A stretch of 64,000 nucleotides of DNA from Paenibacillus piri (GCF_004354045.1 NZ_SMRT01000014.1:124001-188000), one strand, 5' to 3'; shown: positions 52,217 to 62,073, counted from the stretch's first letter. The notes: generated by a model not told the origin, from the sequence alone. Translations and numbers: made by a program.

Positions 52217-52315
52217 GTTCCCGTGTGTGGGAATCGGACAGTTTGCGGCGCAACGCCAGCCTGCTTTTCGTGCGCTTCATTTCAAAAATCGCCTCAAACC
52301 AAGAGCCGGGATGTG

Positions 52316-52789
52316 TTGAACGTGGAAGACTACAACTCACTGCTGGATCAACTGCTGCAGGAAGAAAACGACCTGCAGTTCACGCAATTTACGAATAAAA
52401 TGGCGTTTGAGATCGGAAGCCGGATTGTAGAGAAAGCGGAAACGGAGGGCAAATCGGTCCTGGTCGATATTCAACGAAACGGGCAGTGCCTGTTCCATTG
52501 CGCCATGGAAGGAAAATCTTTAAACAATGCCCAGTGGGTGAAACGCAAAAACAACGTCGTGCGCCATTTTGGACGCAGCTCCTATTATATGGCGACTTTG
52601 TTGAAATCCAAAAAGGCGACGATGGCGGAATGGGCTTTTCTTGACCCGAATGAATACGCAGCCGTAGGCGGGGCATTTCCCTTAATAATTAAAGGAGCCG
52701 GCGTCGTGGGCACAATTTCGGTATCCGGATTACCGCAAGAGGAGGACCATCGATTGGTTACGTCGGTTCTCGAGGAATTTATGATCTGA
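52316..52789 (+). CDS. HbpS-like (UPF0303 / heme-degrading domain) protein
   Basis: 157 residues from TTG 52316 (GTG 52322 is an alternative; the ribosome-binding site is weak for both). The region SVLVDIQRNGQCLFHCAMEG, the VVRHFGRSS helix and GAFPLIIKGAGVVGTISVSGLPQEEDHRLV match the UPF0303/HbpS family. Members bind small ligands such as heme or act in stress sensing. No signal peptide. It lies 100 bases after the dioxygenase and ahead of the importer genes, probably in the same transcription unit. Confidence 0.8.
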   Translation: MNVEDYNSLLDQLLQEENDLQFTQFTNKMAFEIGSRIVEKAETEGKSVLVDIQRNGQCLFHCAMEGKSLNNAQWVKRKNNVVRHFGRSSYYMATLLKSKKATMAEWAFLDPNEYAAVGGAFPLIIKGAGVVGTISVSGLPQEEDHRLVTSVLEEFMI

Positions 52790-52896
52790 ACCTAGTGATC
52801 GGATCATCAGGGTAGCATGCTGACAACAGGCGGATGCTATCCTGATTCCTTAAAATCTGCGGGCCGATCCGTCTACCGGAGAAATAGAGGTGAACA

Positions 52897-53847
52897 ATGC
52901 AATCCAACACAGCGGCAAAAACGAAGACATCGTCTGCAGTCCGCTCCCGGCTATGGATCAATATGCTGCAGCATAAATATATGTACGCGCTTGCTCTGCC
53001 GGGTATCCTGTTCTTCATCTTGTTCAAGTTCGTTCCGATGTGGGGGCTGCTGCTTGCGTTCAAGGAATACAATCCGTACAGCGGCTATACAGGCAGCGAA
53101 TGGGTGGGGCTGAAGCATTTCGCCGAATTGTTCGGCGATGACAATTTTTACCGCATGCTGAGAAACACGTTCGCAATCAATTTGTTCGGGCTTATCCTGA
53201 TGTTCCCGGTTCCGATCCTGCTCGCCCTGATGCTGAATGAAGTGAGGCATGAAGTATTCAAAAGGCTGAACCAGTCGGTCGTGTACCTGCCCCATTTTTT
53301 ATCGTGGGTGGTGGTTGCCAGTATGACCTTCTTCATTCTTTCCTCCGATGTAGGCATCGTCAACAAGCTGCTCAGCGATTCCGGTCATGAGACGATCGCC
53401 TTTTTATCCGAGCCGAATTACTTCTGGGGCTTGATTACATTGCAAAATATGTGGAAAGAAGCAGGATGGGGAACGATCATTTTTCTGGCGGCGATGGCCG
53501 GCGTCGATCCGCAGCGGTATGAAGCCGCCGTCATGGACGGAGCGGGCCGATTCAGGCAAATTTGGCATATTACGCTGCCGGCTATACGTCCGACGATTAT
53601 TATATTGCTCATTTTAAGGCTCGGTCATATGGCGGACGTTGGCTTCGAGCAGGTGCTGCTGATGATCAATCCGCTGGTCGTGTCGGTCGCAGAAGTATTC
53701 GACACCTACGCATACACGCACGGTATTTTGAAAGGCCAGATCAGCGTCGGAATTACGGTCGGCATGTTTAAAGGCGTGGTCGGACTGATTCTCGTATTGG
53801 CCGCCAACTACACCGTCAAGAAGATGGGTCAGGAAGGAATTTACTAG
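52897..53847 (+). CDS. ABC sugar transporter permease (LplB-like), system 2
   Basis: 316 residues, six membrane segments, EAA motif YEAAVMDGAGRFRQIWHITLP (about 207-227). GAGGTG precedes the ATG. The paralogue at 29528 has the same layout. It is the first gene of the second importer operon, whose other members follow after 14 and 73 bases. Confidence 0.93.
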   Translation: MQSNTAAKTKTSSAVRSRLWINMLQHKYMYALALPGILFFILFKFVPMWGLLLAFKEYNPYSGYTGSEWVGLKHFAELFGDDNFYRMLRNTFAINLFGLILMFPVPILLALMLNEVRHEVFKRLNQSVVYLPHFLSWVVVASMTFFILSSDVGIVNKLLSDSGHETIAFLSEPNYFWGLITLQNMWKEAGWGTIIFLAAMAGVDPQRYEAAVMDGAGRFRQIWHITLPAIRPTIIILLILRLGHMADVGFEQVLLMINPLVVSVAEVFDTYAYTHGILKGQISVGITVGMFKGVVGLILVLAANYTVKKMGQEGIY

Positions 53848-53861
53848 AAAGGAGATGGAGC

Positions 53862-54743
53862 ATGAGCTTTGTCGCAACCAAGAAGCTGACAGCCTTCGAC
53901 TGGGTCAACTATTCGCTGCTGGTATTCATTTCGTTAGTCTGTATATTTCCGTTCATTTATGTATTCAGCGTTTCCTTTACCGATCCCGAGGTGTATGTCC
54001 CGCTCAAATTTTATTTTTTCCCCGACCAATGGTCGCTGGCCGCCTACAAATACTTGCTGTCGACCAACAGCTTTCTGAATTCTTTGCAAAATACGGTTTT
54101 CATTACGCTGATCGGCACGGTGCTCAATATTATCGTTTCATTTACATTCGCGTATGCGCTTACAAAGAAAACGATGCCCGGACGGAATATAATGCTGAGC
54201 GCGGTTATTTTTACGCTTGTGTTCAATGCTGGGATTGTTCCCGGCTATATTCTGATCAAGCAGCTGGGGCTGATTAACTCGCTCTGGAGTCTGATATGGC
54301 CAAGCTTGACCAACGCATGGAGCCTGATCGTCATTAAAAGCTTTTTCGAGTCGCTGCCTGCCGAACTGGAAGATTCGGCGAAGATAGACGGATGCTCCGA
54401 TCTCGGCGTGTTTCTGAAAATTGTGCTTCCTTTATCGATGCCCGCTGTTGCGGCATTTACGCTCTTTTTTGCCGTATCGTACTGGAATACGTATTTCAAT
54501 GCGCTGATTTATTTGTCCGACTCCAAGAAGTGGACGCTGCAGGTGCTGATCAAAACGCTTGTAATCGATTCCGATTCCAATGGCGTCGGACAGGCGGGTG
54601 CAGGCGGAGATGCCCGGGCGGTGCCTCAAGAAACGATTCGGATGGCATCCATCATGCTGGCCATGGTTCCTATTCTGCTTGTGTACCCGTTTTTGCAAAA
54701 GCATTTTGCCAAGGGTGTCATGCTGGGGTCGGTTAAAGGTTGA
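53862..54743 (+). CDS. carbohydrate ABC transporter permease (YtcP-like), system 2
   Basis: 293 residues, six membrane segments, EAA loop LEDSAKIDGCSDLGVFLKIVLPLS (about 170-193), C-terminus FAKGVMLGSVKG. It pairs with the upstream permease. The last codons and stop (TTAAAGGTTGAAGC) are tandemly duplicated at 54733-54760, so 14 bases following the stop repeat its context without effect on the product. Confidence 0.93.
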   Translation: MSFVATKKLTAFDWVNYSLLVFISLVCIFPFIYVFSVSFTDPEVYVPLKFYFFPDQWSLAAYKYLLSTNSFLNSLQNTVFITLIGTVLNIIVSFTFAYALTKKTMPGRNIMLSAVIFTLVFNAGIVPGYILIKQLGLINSLWSLIWPSLTNAWSLIVIKSFFESLPAELEDSAKIDGCSDLGVFLKIVLPLSMPAVAAFTLFFAVSYWNTYFNALIYLSDSKKWTLQVLIKTLVIDSDSNGVGQAGAGGDARAVPQETIRMASIMLAMVPILLVYPFLQKHFAKGVMLGSVKG

Positions 54744-54816
54744 AGCTTAAAGGTTGAAGCAGCCTGGTATTCCTTCGGGAGACCCGGCGCCTACATAAAT
54801 GAGGAGGAGTTTGATT

Positions 54817-56379
54817 ATGAGAAAATCGCGAATTAACGGGGGGTCGGCGGGGCTTTGCTGCGTGCTTGCGCTGACCATGCTGGCCGCATGCTCGAATGCC
54901 GAAGGAGGAGGCGGATCGAAAAACGGAGGAACCGACGCCGCTGCCAAAACGGAAACGAAAGCGGAGCAGGAAAAGCCGCTGACGGTCAAAATATTCGCCG
55001 GTCTTTACAACGACGCGCCGGATATGAATAACGCCTACTGGACCGAGTGGCAAAAAAGAACGAACACGAAATTGGAAATTGAGTGGGTGCCATCAGGCGA
55101 TATCGACACGAAGATGGATCTGGTTCTCGCATCGGGCGACCTCCCGGAAATTCTCTCATCTCCCGATGCGAGCAGGCCGTCTTTGATCAACGCGGCCAAG
55201 AACGGCGCGTTCTGGGATTTGACTCCATTTCTGGGCGACTTTAAAGATTACCCGAATCTGAAGAACAATCTGGCCAAGGACGCTTTGAAATATTTGTCGG
55301 TCGACGGCAAAATTTATGCGCTGCCGCGTTCCCGCTCGAGGGTGGACCTCGGTCTTAAAATCCGCAAGGATTGGCTGGACAAGCTGAACATCCCGGTCCC
55401 GCAAACATTGGACGAATATGCCGCGGCCTTAAAGAAAATCGTAGATTCGGATGTGGACGGCAACGGCAAGAAAGACACGCTGGGCATCATCGGACAAGGC
55501 GTCGTCGTCGATGATGGAACCTTCCTGTTCGGCGCAGGCTTCGGCGCTTACAATCCTACGTATAACGAAGAAGGAGGCATGATCGAGACCCGATTGACGC
55601 CGCAGTGGGACGATATGATCGCTTACTTCCGGCAAATGTACGCGGACGGCGGGCTGCCGAAGGAATTCGCCGTAATGAAGAGAACCCAGAACGAAGAATT
55701 GTTCAGAACCGGCAAAGCGGCATCCTATACGAACAGCATTTGGTGGGATGATGAGTGGGAGAAGGAAAACAGAAAGACGCAGCCGGATGCCAAAATAGTC
55801 AATCTGCTCTTGAAAGGGCCGAAGGGCGACGTGGCGCTGGATCTGCAAACGGGCGTTTCAGGCGGCTACTATATTTCCAAGAAAGTGCCTGAAGCGAGAG
55901 TGAAGCAGCTGCTTAAATACCTGGAGTTCACGGCATCCCAGGAGATGACCGATTTTGCCTACTACGGGATCGAGGGCATTCACCATAAAGTGGTGGACGG
56001 GCAAAAAGTGCTGACGGAGCAAGGCGTCAAGGAAGTGAATGTAACAAGCAAAGGAGCCGGCGTGCTTGCCTACTCCAAGTGGGGAAAGGTCATCAGCGCT
56101 TCGGGGAGCAAGGCGTTTAACGATGCCAAAATGAAGGAAGTGGAGAAATTCGACGAGCTTGGCAAGGTCAATCCGTTCAAGGGCATTATATCGGCGACCT
56201 GGCTTAATACATGGCCCAAATATGAAAGCGAATGGAAAACGATGGAGGCCAAGGCGATTGTAGGTCAAATCTCGATGGAGGAATACAAAGCCTACACGGC
56301 CAAGCTCAGAAATTTACCCGAAATGAAAAAAGCGTTCAAGGAATTCGCAGACGCCTACAAAATATTTTCGGGAAAATAG
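54817..56379 (+). CDS. ABC sugar-binding lipoprotein (LplA-like), system 2
   Basis: 520 residues from ATG 54817, for which GAGGAGG (54801-54807) is well placed; the ATG at 54799 overlaps that site. Lipobox LAACS follows the signal peptide (about 19-23), then a Gly/Ser/Lys-rich linker and a solute-binding fold with the calcium-loop-like SDVDGNGKKDTLGIIG. It delivers the substrate to permeases 52897 and 53862. A copy of the dispersed 116-bp repeat begins at its stop codon. Confidence 0.92.
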   Translation: MRKSRINGGSAGLCCVLALTMLAACSNAEGGGGSKNGGTDAAAKTETKAEQEKPLTVKIFAGLYNDAPDMNNAYWTEWQKRTNTKLEIEWVPSGDIDTKMDLVLASGDLPEILSSPDASRPSLINAAKNGAFWDLTPFLGDFKDYPNLKNNLAKDALKYLSVDGKIYALPRSRSRVDLGLKIRKDWLDKLNIPVPQTLDEYAAALKKIVDSDVDGNGKKDTLGIIGQGVVVDDGTFLFGAGFGAYNPTYNEEGGMIETRLTPQWDDMIAYFRQMYADGGLPKEFAVMKRTQNEELFRTGKAASYTNSIWWDDEWEKENRKTQPDAKIVNLLLKGPKGDVALDLQTGVSGGYYISKKVPEARVKQLLKYLEFTASQEMTDFAYYGIEGIHHKVVDGQKVLTEQGVKEVNVTSKGAGVLAYSKWGKVISASGSKAFNDAKMKEVEKFDELGKVNPFKGIISATWLNTWPKYESEWKTMEAKAIVGQISMEEYKAYTAKLRNLPEMKKAFKEFADAYKIFSGK

Positions 56380-56495
56380 TGAACTCGTTCAGCATTGCTG
56401 AACATCGGGGAATCAGATGGGGACTCTACCCCGCCTGATTTAAGGCCCACCTTGGAGGTGGGGGTCTTAACCCGATAAAGTAATAATCGGATAAA
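56378..56495. repeat. ~118-bp dispersed repeat, copy 2
   Basis: Closely matches 5208-5323, with differences mainly in loops and stem-compensating positions (for example CACCTTGGAGGTGG in place of CACCTTAAAGGTGG). It begins one base after the first base of the lipoprotein stop codon TAG, so insertion or recombination reached that codon without disturbing it. Confidence 0.85.
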
Positions 56496-56637
56496 TGCCT
56501 ATCCTTTGCGGGTGCCGGAGCTGTACCATTCCGGCGGCCGCAAAGTTTCTGTTTGTCCGGACCATCGCCTTATCCGGTCGAACTTGCTATACTTGATTCA
56601 GCGGGAAACCAATTTCAGTTGGGGGATGTGCACACCC

Positions 56638-58962
56638 ATGAGAAAATTTCTGGAATTCATTCGAGGAACTTTTTTCTCGTTATTGCCACGAGCGAATTAT
56701 TTGCGGCGGCTCATCTGGTTCGGGTGCCTGACGGTATCCATTCCAATCATTATAGCCGGGAGCGTTTATTACCATTTTTCCGTCGTCAAACTGACGGATC
56801 AGTTCAAGGAAAATAATAAAGGCGCTTTGCTGCTGGTTAAGGACCGCATGGAAAATGTTTTGGCGAACGTTGAGCAGGAATCTCTGAAAATATCGGTAAA
56901 TGCTTCGATAAAGGAAAATATCGGGAAACCGGGATTCAGAACCGAATGGTTTCAGCATATGGCGATTCAGGAAATGCTGCAGGTTCATAAAAATTCGTTC
57001 AGTTTAATCGATGACATCGTGTTTTACGAAGGGCTGTCCGGTGTCGTAATAACAAATAATTACGGATATGTGCTGCTGGACAAATACAAAGAAGGCGACG
57101 ATATCCAAACAGCCTTGAATATGCAGACACCGGCCGCCTGGAGCTACCTTCCGCAAGCGCAAAAGAACGGATATATCTCCTACATCAGGCGGATTCCCGA
57201 TAAACCGGCGGATCAGCCTCAAGGTGTCGTTATTATTCAAGTGAAGAAAGAACAGCTTAAGAAAGATATGACGAATTATTCAACATATTCCAACAACCAG
57301 TCGCTGTTTATTCTGGATTCCAACAACCGGATTATGCTGCACTCTGCAATCGGGGATGCATCGGGTCCGTCGGATGAGTATACGATAGGTTTGAACGAGG
57401 TATTAAATACAGACGCGAGCGCGGGTCAATATGTGATCAAAGCCAATAACGGGCGTTCTTATATAGGTTTGTTTCAAAAAACGCTGTTGGGAAGAACGTA
57501 TATTTCGCTTCTCCCCGAGAACGAATTGCTGCAGCAGGTCGGATGGATTCGCTGGTTGACCTTTTGTTCGGTATTGGTGTTTCTTCTGATTGGAATGCTG
57601 CTGTCCTTTTTCGCCTCCAGGCTGGTGTACAACCCCATCGTGAATTTAATCAAATACGGAGAAAATCTTCAAAGCGGACAAGCCGTTAAGCAAAAAGGAA
57701 ATGAAATCGAATTTATCAGATCATGTCTCGGTTATTTAAACGAGCAGGCAGTTGCACTGGAAAGCTATATGCAAAAAACAAAGCCCAATCTTAGGGAACG
57801 GCTGCTTAAAAAGCTGTTGAAGGGCACTGCCGGAAACAGACATTCTCTGCATAAAGAATGCGCGGAATACCAGATTCCTGTAAGCGGTTCCATCGTTGTG
57901 CTGATTACAATTGTAGAAAATTTGTTTAAAGAGAAGCGGTTTATGCTCAATGAGGGCGCTATCGTTCTGTTTGCGGTCATGAACGTCACCCAGGAGCTGC
58001 TGGTCAAATCGCCCATGGACGGCTTTGTTGTCGAGGAGAACGAGAAAGAAAGCGTGACGATCCTTCATTTTAACGAAAATATACCGAGAGAGCAGGTTTT
58101 GGAGATGACCCGCGCTTTTGCGGAGGAAATTCAGAATGCGATGAACCAATATTTGTCCTTCGCCGTATCCAGCGGGATCGGAGGGATTTATTCGGAAATT
58201 AACCGGCTGTCCGATTCTTACAAGGAAGCGCAGGAGGCGCTGCAGTACCGGATATTTAACGAATCCCAGACCATTTTGTTTTATGATGAGATTGAGCATT
58301 CGCCCGCGCATTCCGCATTTTTTTACCCCCGCCAGCATGAAAAGGTCATCATCGCAGCATTATCCCGGGGAGAGCTGATTTATGCGGAACAGGGACTGGA
58401 GCAGTTTGCCCGAACGGTGCGCCTATCCGAATCCTACAATACGATCTATCAATGCTACCATGTGCTGCTTTCGTCGATTATTCAAGCATTGGAGGAGGAA
58501 GGGCCGGGGGTTATTGATTCTTTGGAGGACAACTGGTTCGATCAGTTAAAGGCGCGTCAAACGGCCCGTGAAATCTATGAATGGTTTATTGAAATCATCT
58601 TTCCTCTGTACCAGCAAATTACCGGGGATTTTCGGAAAAAGAGCGTAAAAATCGCGATTCAAAAAGTATGCAAGCATATTAGAGAAAATCCGGGGGCGAA
58701 TCATTCCCTGATCGAAAGCGCGGACCTGATCGGAATGAGCCCGTCCTATTTGAGCCGCATGTTTAAAAAGGAGGTAGGCGTGTCGTTTATTGAATATTTG
58801 ATGGAATATAAAGTGGAGAAGGCGAAACAAGCTTTGCAGGATACGGACCTCAGCGTAATGGAAATAGCCGATGCTGTCGGTTACTCGGAAAGAAACTTGA
58901 TCCGCGCCTTTCAACGGTATGTAGGAATGTCGCCCAAGCAGTACCGGGTATCCCGACGATGA
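56638..58962 (+). CDS. membrane-bound sensor-regulator, AraC type, system 2
   Basis: 774 residues from ATG 56638, with GGGGGATG upstream; the open frame extends further 5' but without a start signal. TM1 at about 21-44 and TM2 at about 302-325 enclose a Cache-like sensor. The linker region carries SYKEAQEALQYR. The C-terminal AraC HTH (about 675-772) shows ESADLIGMSPSYLSRMFKKEVG, ADAVGYSERNLIRAFQRYVG and MSPKQYR. It presumably controls the importer directly upstream, and perhaps the dha genes downstream. Confidence 0.92.
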   Translation: MRKFLEFIRGTFFSLLPRANYLRRLIWFGCLTVSIPIIIAGSVYYHFSVVKLTDQFKENNKGALLLVKDRMENVLANVEQESLKISVNASIKENIGKPGFRTEWFQHMAIQEMLQVHKNSFSLIDDIVFYEGLSGVVITNNYGYVLLDKYKEGDDIQTALNMQTPAAWSYLPQAQKNGYISYIRRIPDKPADQPQGVVIIQVKKEQLKKDMTNYSTYSNNQSLFILDSNNRIMLHSAIGDASGPSDEYTIGLNEVLNTDASAGQYVIKANNGRSYIGLFQKTLLGRTYISLLPENELLQQVGWIRWLTFCSVLVFLLIGMLLSFFASRLVYNPIVNLIKYGENLQSGQAVKQKGNEIEFIRSCLGYLNEQAVALESYMQKTKPNLRERLLKKLLKGTAGNRHSLHKECAEYQIPVSGSIVVLITIVENLFKEKRFMLNEGAIVLFAVMNVTQELLVKSPMDGFVVEENEKESVTILHFNENIPREQVLEMTRAFAEEIQNAMNQYLSFAVSSGIGGIYSEINRLSDSYKEAQEALQYRIFNESQTILFYDEIEHSPAHSAFFYPRQHEKVIIAALSRGELIYAEQGLEQFARTVRLSESYNTIYQCYHVLLSSIIQALEEEGPGVIDSLEDNWFDQLKARQTAREIYEWFIEIIFPLYQQITGDFRKKSVKIAIQKVCKHIRENPGANHSLIESADLIGMSPSYLSRMFKKEVGVSFIEYLMEYKVEKAKQALQDTDLSVMEIADAVGYSERNLIRAFQRYVGMSPKQYRVSRR

Positions 58963-58980
58963 GCGTACGTCTAAAACTGC

Positions 58981-59016
58981 GGTGAAAAAGAGGCCGCAGG
59001 CCACTCGTTTTTCACC
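58981..59016 (+). terminator. hairpin after the AraC regulator, probable terminator
   Basis: GGTGAAAAA (58981-58989) / TTTTTCACC (59008-59016) with an inner GGCC/GGCC stem; the T-rich 3' arm may serve as the termination tract. A similar hairpin (TCCGGTGAAAAA / TTTTTACCGGA) lies at 59311-59349, just before the dha genes. Confidence 0.45.
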
Positions 59017-59376
59017 ATGCTTCAAAAGACGTGACAAAAATTGTGTGCCGGGTTTTGCCCGGCCTTATGGTTAACGGTTTGGGGCAGCTTCATTTTTGAC
59101 AAAAATTGCTTTTGTTCCCATGATATGAAATGTCGGTTTTTTGCTGCGCGCACCGCTTTTATAATAGGCTTAGGTGGATGTCGATTAACTTTCTGAACGT
59201 AGGAAGGCAACTTTTCACTTGGAACGGCTTGCCTCGCTTCTATACACAACGAATCGACAGACTCTTAGGCCCGTTGGGTAGAGATGAATATCACCGGCGG
59301 TATTTAGAAGTCCGGTGAAAAAGTCGCGGAACGGGCCGTTTTTACCGGAATTTTAGGAAGAAGGAGATGACTGTGC
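59017..59376 (+). other. intergenic region ahead of the dha-like genes
   Basis: Contains a GCCGGG/CCCGGC palindrome (near 59046-59062), TTGACA (59096-59101) with CATGAT 17 bases later, and TATAAT (59160-59165). A possible 46-codon frame from ATG 59178, behind AGGTGG, ends at 59318 and shows no recognisable features; I regard it as unlikely to be a gene. Confidence 0.4.
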
Positions 59377-60393
59377 GTGAAAATGTTGATCAACGAACCT
59401 AATCAGGTTGTTGACGAAATGCTGGAAGGGTACGCTGCGGCTTTCCCTCGGCATGTAACGATACTTCCGCAAAATAAGCGTTCGCTTGTCCGCGCGGGCG
59501 CGATGCGTCCGGGGAAAGTAGGTATTGTAACCGGGGGCGGCTCCGGTCATGAGCCTGCATTCATGGGGTTGATCGGGAAAGGGATGGCGGACGGTGTTGC
59601 CGTCGGCAACGTATTCGCCTCGCCGCCGCCGGACCCTATTCTGGAGGCGACAAGAGCGGTCCACGGAGGGGCCGGAATTCTTTACCTCTACACCAATTAT
59701 GCCGGGGATTGCATGAATTTCGATATGGCGGCGGAGCTGGCCGGTCTTGAGAATATTCGTGTTGCAACGGTACGGGTGACGGACGATGTAGCCTCCGCGC
59801 CCAAGGAGCAGCCGGACAAGCGCCGCGGGATTGCCGGCAGCTTCTTTGTATACAAAGCCGCAGGCGCCGCAGCAGATCAATATTTGCCGCTTGAAGAAGT
59901 TGTCAGAGTGGCGGAAAAGGCGAAGGACAGCGTCCGTACGATGGGGGTTGCTTTATCTCCTTGCTATATGCCGCAAACCGGACAGCCCAGCTTCGTGCTG
60001 GATGAAGACGAGATGGAAATCGGACTGGGCATACACGGCGAGCCCGGAGTAAGGAGAGGGAAGCTGGGTACGGCGGACGAGGTTTCCGCCATTTTATTTC
60101 AATCCGTCCTGGACGATATGCCGCTGCAGGCAGGGGATCGGGCAGCTGTGCTTGTTAACGGAATGGGCGCTACTCCGCTGATGCAACTGTTTATTGTATA
60201 CCGCAATATTGCCGGGCTGCTGGAAAGCCAGGGGATACAGGTTCATCAGTCGTTTGTGGGCGAGTATGTGACTTCCCTGGAAATGGGCGGCTGCTCCGTT
60301 TCCATCATGAAGCTGGACGATGAGCTGGCCGGTTTGATCGATCACCCTGCAGAAACCGCTTTTTTTGCTCACAGGCAGGGGGACGCGTCATGA
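59377..60393 (+). CDS. dhaK: dihydroxyacetone kinase subunit DhaK-like
   Basis: 338 residues from GTG 59377, with AAGGAG ten bases upstream. The glycine-rich GIVTGGGSGHEPAFMG (about 47-62) and GNVFASPPPDPILEA are hallmark DhaK motifs. The histidine that covalently holds the ketone lies in GLGIHGEPG (His about 220). Paired with a DhaL homologue, it should phosphorylate a dihydroxyacetone-like or sugar-derived triose or tetrose using ATP or a PTS donor. No DhaM gene is visible, so ATP dependence or a distant phosphotransfer protein must be assumed. Confidence 0.92.
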   Translation: MKMLINEPNQVVDEMLEGYAAAFPRHVTILPQNKRSLVRAGAMRPGKVGIVTGGGSGHEPAFMGLIGKGMADGVAVGNVFASPPPDPILEATRAVHGGAGILYLYTNYAGDCMNFDMAAELAGLENIRVATVRVTDDVASAPKEQPDKRRGIAGSFFVYKAAGAAADQYLPLEEVVRVAEKAKDSVRTMGVALSPCYMPQTGQPSFVLDEDEMEIGLGIHGEPGVRRGKLGTADEVSAILFQSVLDDMPLQAGDRAAVLVNGMGATPLMQLFIVYRNIAGLLESQGIQVHQSFVGEYVTSLEMGGCSVSIMKLDDELAGLIDHPAETAFFAHRQGDAS

Positions 60394-61046
60394 AGCTGAC
60401 CTTTCAGCAATTTTCCTCGATCTTATTGCAAATTGCCGATCGAATCGAGCTGGAGAAGGATTATCTTTCGGAGCTGGACAGAGCTTTGGGCGACGGGGAC
60501 CATGGAGTCACGATGTCGCTGGGCTGGCAGGCGATAGCGGACAAGATAGAGACCTTCGGGATAGAGGATTGCGGCGCTTTGCTGAAAGAAGCCGCCATGG
60601 CGTTTCTCAATGCGGTCGGGTCGTCGGTAGGTCCGCTGTATGCCACCGCCTTTTTGCGCGGCAGCGCCGTCCTTCAAGGGAAGGCTGTTTTAAGCGATGA
60701 GGATGTGATTCGGTTCTGGATTGCGGCGGTGAACGGCATACAGGAACGGGGGAAAGCGCAGATGGGCGATAAAACGATGATGGATACATGGATTCCTGCA
60801 ATAGAAGCAATCAAGCGAGCTCACAGCGAGCGCAAGGAGTTGCCGGTTTGTATGCAGGAAGCGGTGAGCGCGGGCGAGCGCGGTATGATAGCGACCAAAG
60901 AAATGTATTCCCGGCTGGGCCGTTCCAGCCGATTGGGCGACCGCGCCCTGGGCCATCAGGACCCGGGAGCGACTTCGGCATTCATTATTTTATCCGCGTT
61001 TGCCGATGGCGTGGCCGCTGTTCAGGACGAGCAAGCAGCTCGATAA
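60390..61046 (+). CDS. dhaL: dihydroxyacetone kinase subunit DhaL-like
   Basis: 218 residues, overlapping dhaK by 4 bases (ATGA). The Mg-nucleotide-binding aspartates Asp30, Asp35 and Asp37 are conserved (ELDRALGDGDHGVTM), as are SSVGPLYATAFLRG and GDKTMMDTW. It supplies the ADP/ATP-bearing domain to DhaK. Translational coupling with dhaK and a gap of 27 bases to the next gene indicate an operon. Confidence 0.93.
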   Translation: MKLTFQQFSSILLQIADRIELEKDYLSELDRALGDGDHGVTMSLGWQAIADKIETFGIEDCGALLKEAAMAFLNAVGSSVGPLYATAFLRGSAVLQGKAVLSDEDVIRFWIAAVNGIQERGKAQMGDKTMMDTWIPAIEAIKRAHSERKELPVCMQEAVSAGERGMIATKEMYSRLGRSSRLGDRALGHQDPGATSAFIILSAFADGVAAVQDEQAAR

Positions 61047-61073
61047 AATGAATGAAGGATGGAGGCTGATCGA

Positions 61074-62045
61074 ATGAACTATCGCACATTGGGTAAAACC
61101 GGAATTCAAGTGTCCAGCATATGCTTCGGGGCCATGTCGTTTGGAAGCATCGCCGACGAGGACATGTCAAAAGCGATGTTCCACCGCTGCCGGGAGGCCG
61201 GAATCAACTTTTTCGATACGGCGGATGTTTATGCAGGCGGCCGGTCGGAGCAAATTTTGGGCAGGCTCGTCGCCGATTGCCGTGACGAAATCGTACTGAC
61301 GTCGAAATTTTGTTTGCCGGTCGGTCAAGGCGTAAACTCCAAAGGCATGTCCCGCAGACATATGATGCTGTCGGTTGAAGGAAGCCTCAAGCGGCTCAAC
61401 ACGGACCGGATCGATGTTTATTTCGTTCATCATTTCGATTCGGAAACCGCTATGGAAGAAACGTTGAGAGGCTTGGACGATTTGCAGCAGCAGGGGAAAA
61501 TTTTGTATCCGGCGGTCAGCAACTGGGCGGCATGGCAGATCGCCAAAGCGCTGGGTATTTCGGATAAGGAGGGACTGGCGCGCTTCGAATGCATTCAGCC
61601 GATGTACAATCTGGTGAAACGCCAGTCCGAGGTTGAAATTTTGCCGCTGGCGGAATCGGAAAAGCTTGGCGTCATTACCTACAGTCCGCTGGCTGCCGGG
61701 TTATTGACCGGCAAATACAATGGCAACGCCAAGCTCGAGCAAGGCCGGTTTGTCGAGCATCAGGGAACGCGGCAGCGGTACGCGGAGCAGATATATGCGG
61801 AGACGGCCGAACGCTTTCACAGGCATGCGATCGAACGCGGCGTTCACCCCGCATCGCTGGCTATTGCATGGATCATGGCCAATCCCGCCGTCACCGCTCC
61901 CATTATCGGCGCACGAAACCTGGAACAGCTGGAACCGCTGCTGAGTGCGCTCGATATTGAGATGACGCAGGAGTGGCGCCGCGAAATATCCGCCCTGTCC
62001 ATCACGCCTCCTCCGGCCACGGACCGCAGCGAGGAAGTATCTTAA
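61074..62045 (+). CDS. aldo/keto reductase
   Basis: 323 residues from ATG 61074, with AAGGATGGAGG eight bases upstream (an in-frame ATG at 61059 lies inside that site). The catalytic tetrad is intact: Asp48 and Tyr53 (FFDTADVYAGG), Lys78 (TSKF) and His119/120 (FVHHFD). The C-terminal PIIGARNLEQLEPLLSAL binds NADP. Belongs to the large AKR family that reduces sugars and aldehydes. Same operon as dhaKL; it may provide or remove the carbonyl substrate of the kinase. Confidence 0.93.
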   Translation: MNYRTLGKTGIQVSSICFGAMSFGSIADEDMSKAMFHRCREAGINFFDTADVYAGGRSEQILGRLVADCRDEIVLTSKFCLPVGQGVNSKGMSRRHMMLSVEGSLKRLNTDRIDVYFVHHFDSETAMEETLRGLDDLQQQGKILYPAVSNWAAWQIAKALGISDKEGLARFECIQPMYNLVKRQSEVEILPLAESEKLGVITYSPLAAGLLTGKYNGNAKLEQGRFVEHQGTRQRYAEQIYAETAERFHRHAIERGVHPASLAIAWIMANPAVTAPIIGARNLEQLEPLLSALDIEMTQEWRREISALSITPPPATDRSEEVS

Positions 62046-62073
62046 AAGCTAAGCGGGCTTCCCGTTAATGAAA

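Noticed and set aside
56506..56637. N-terminal extension of the second AraC regulator
   Set aside because: The extension is polar, precedes a good start at 56638 with GGGGGATG, and overlaps the end of the dispersed repeat region.
59130..59318. 62-codon open frame ahead of dhaK
   Set aside because: Overlaps promoter-like elements, has no family resemblance, and its best internal start would be only 13 bases past the TATAAT box.
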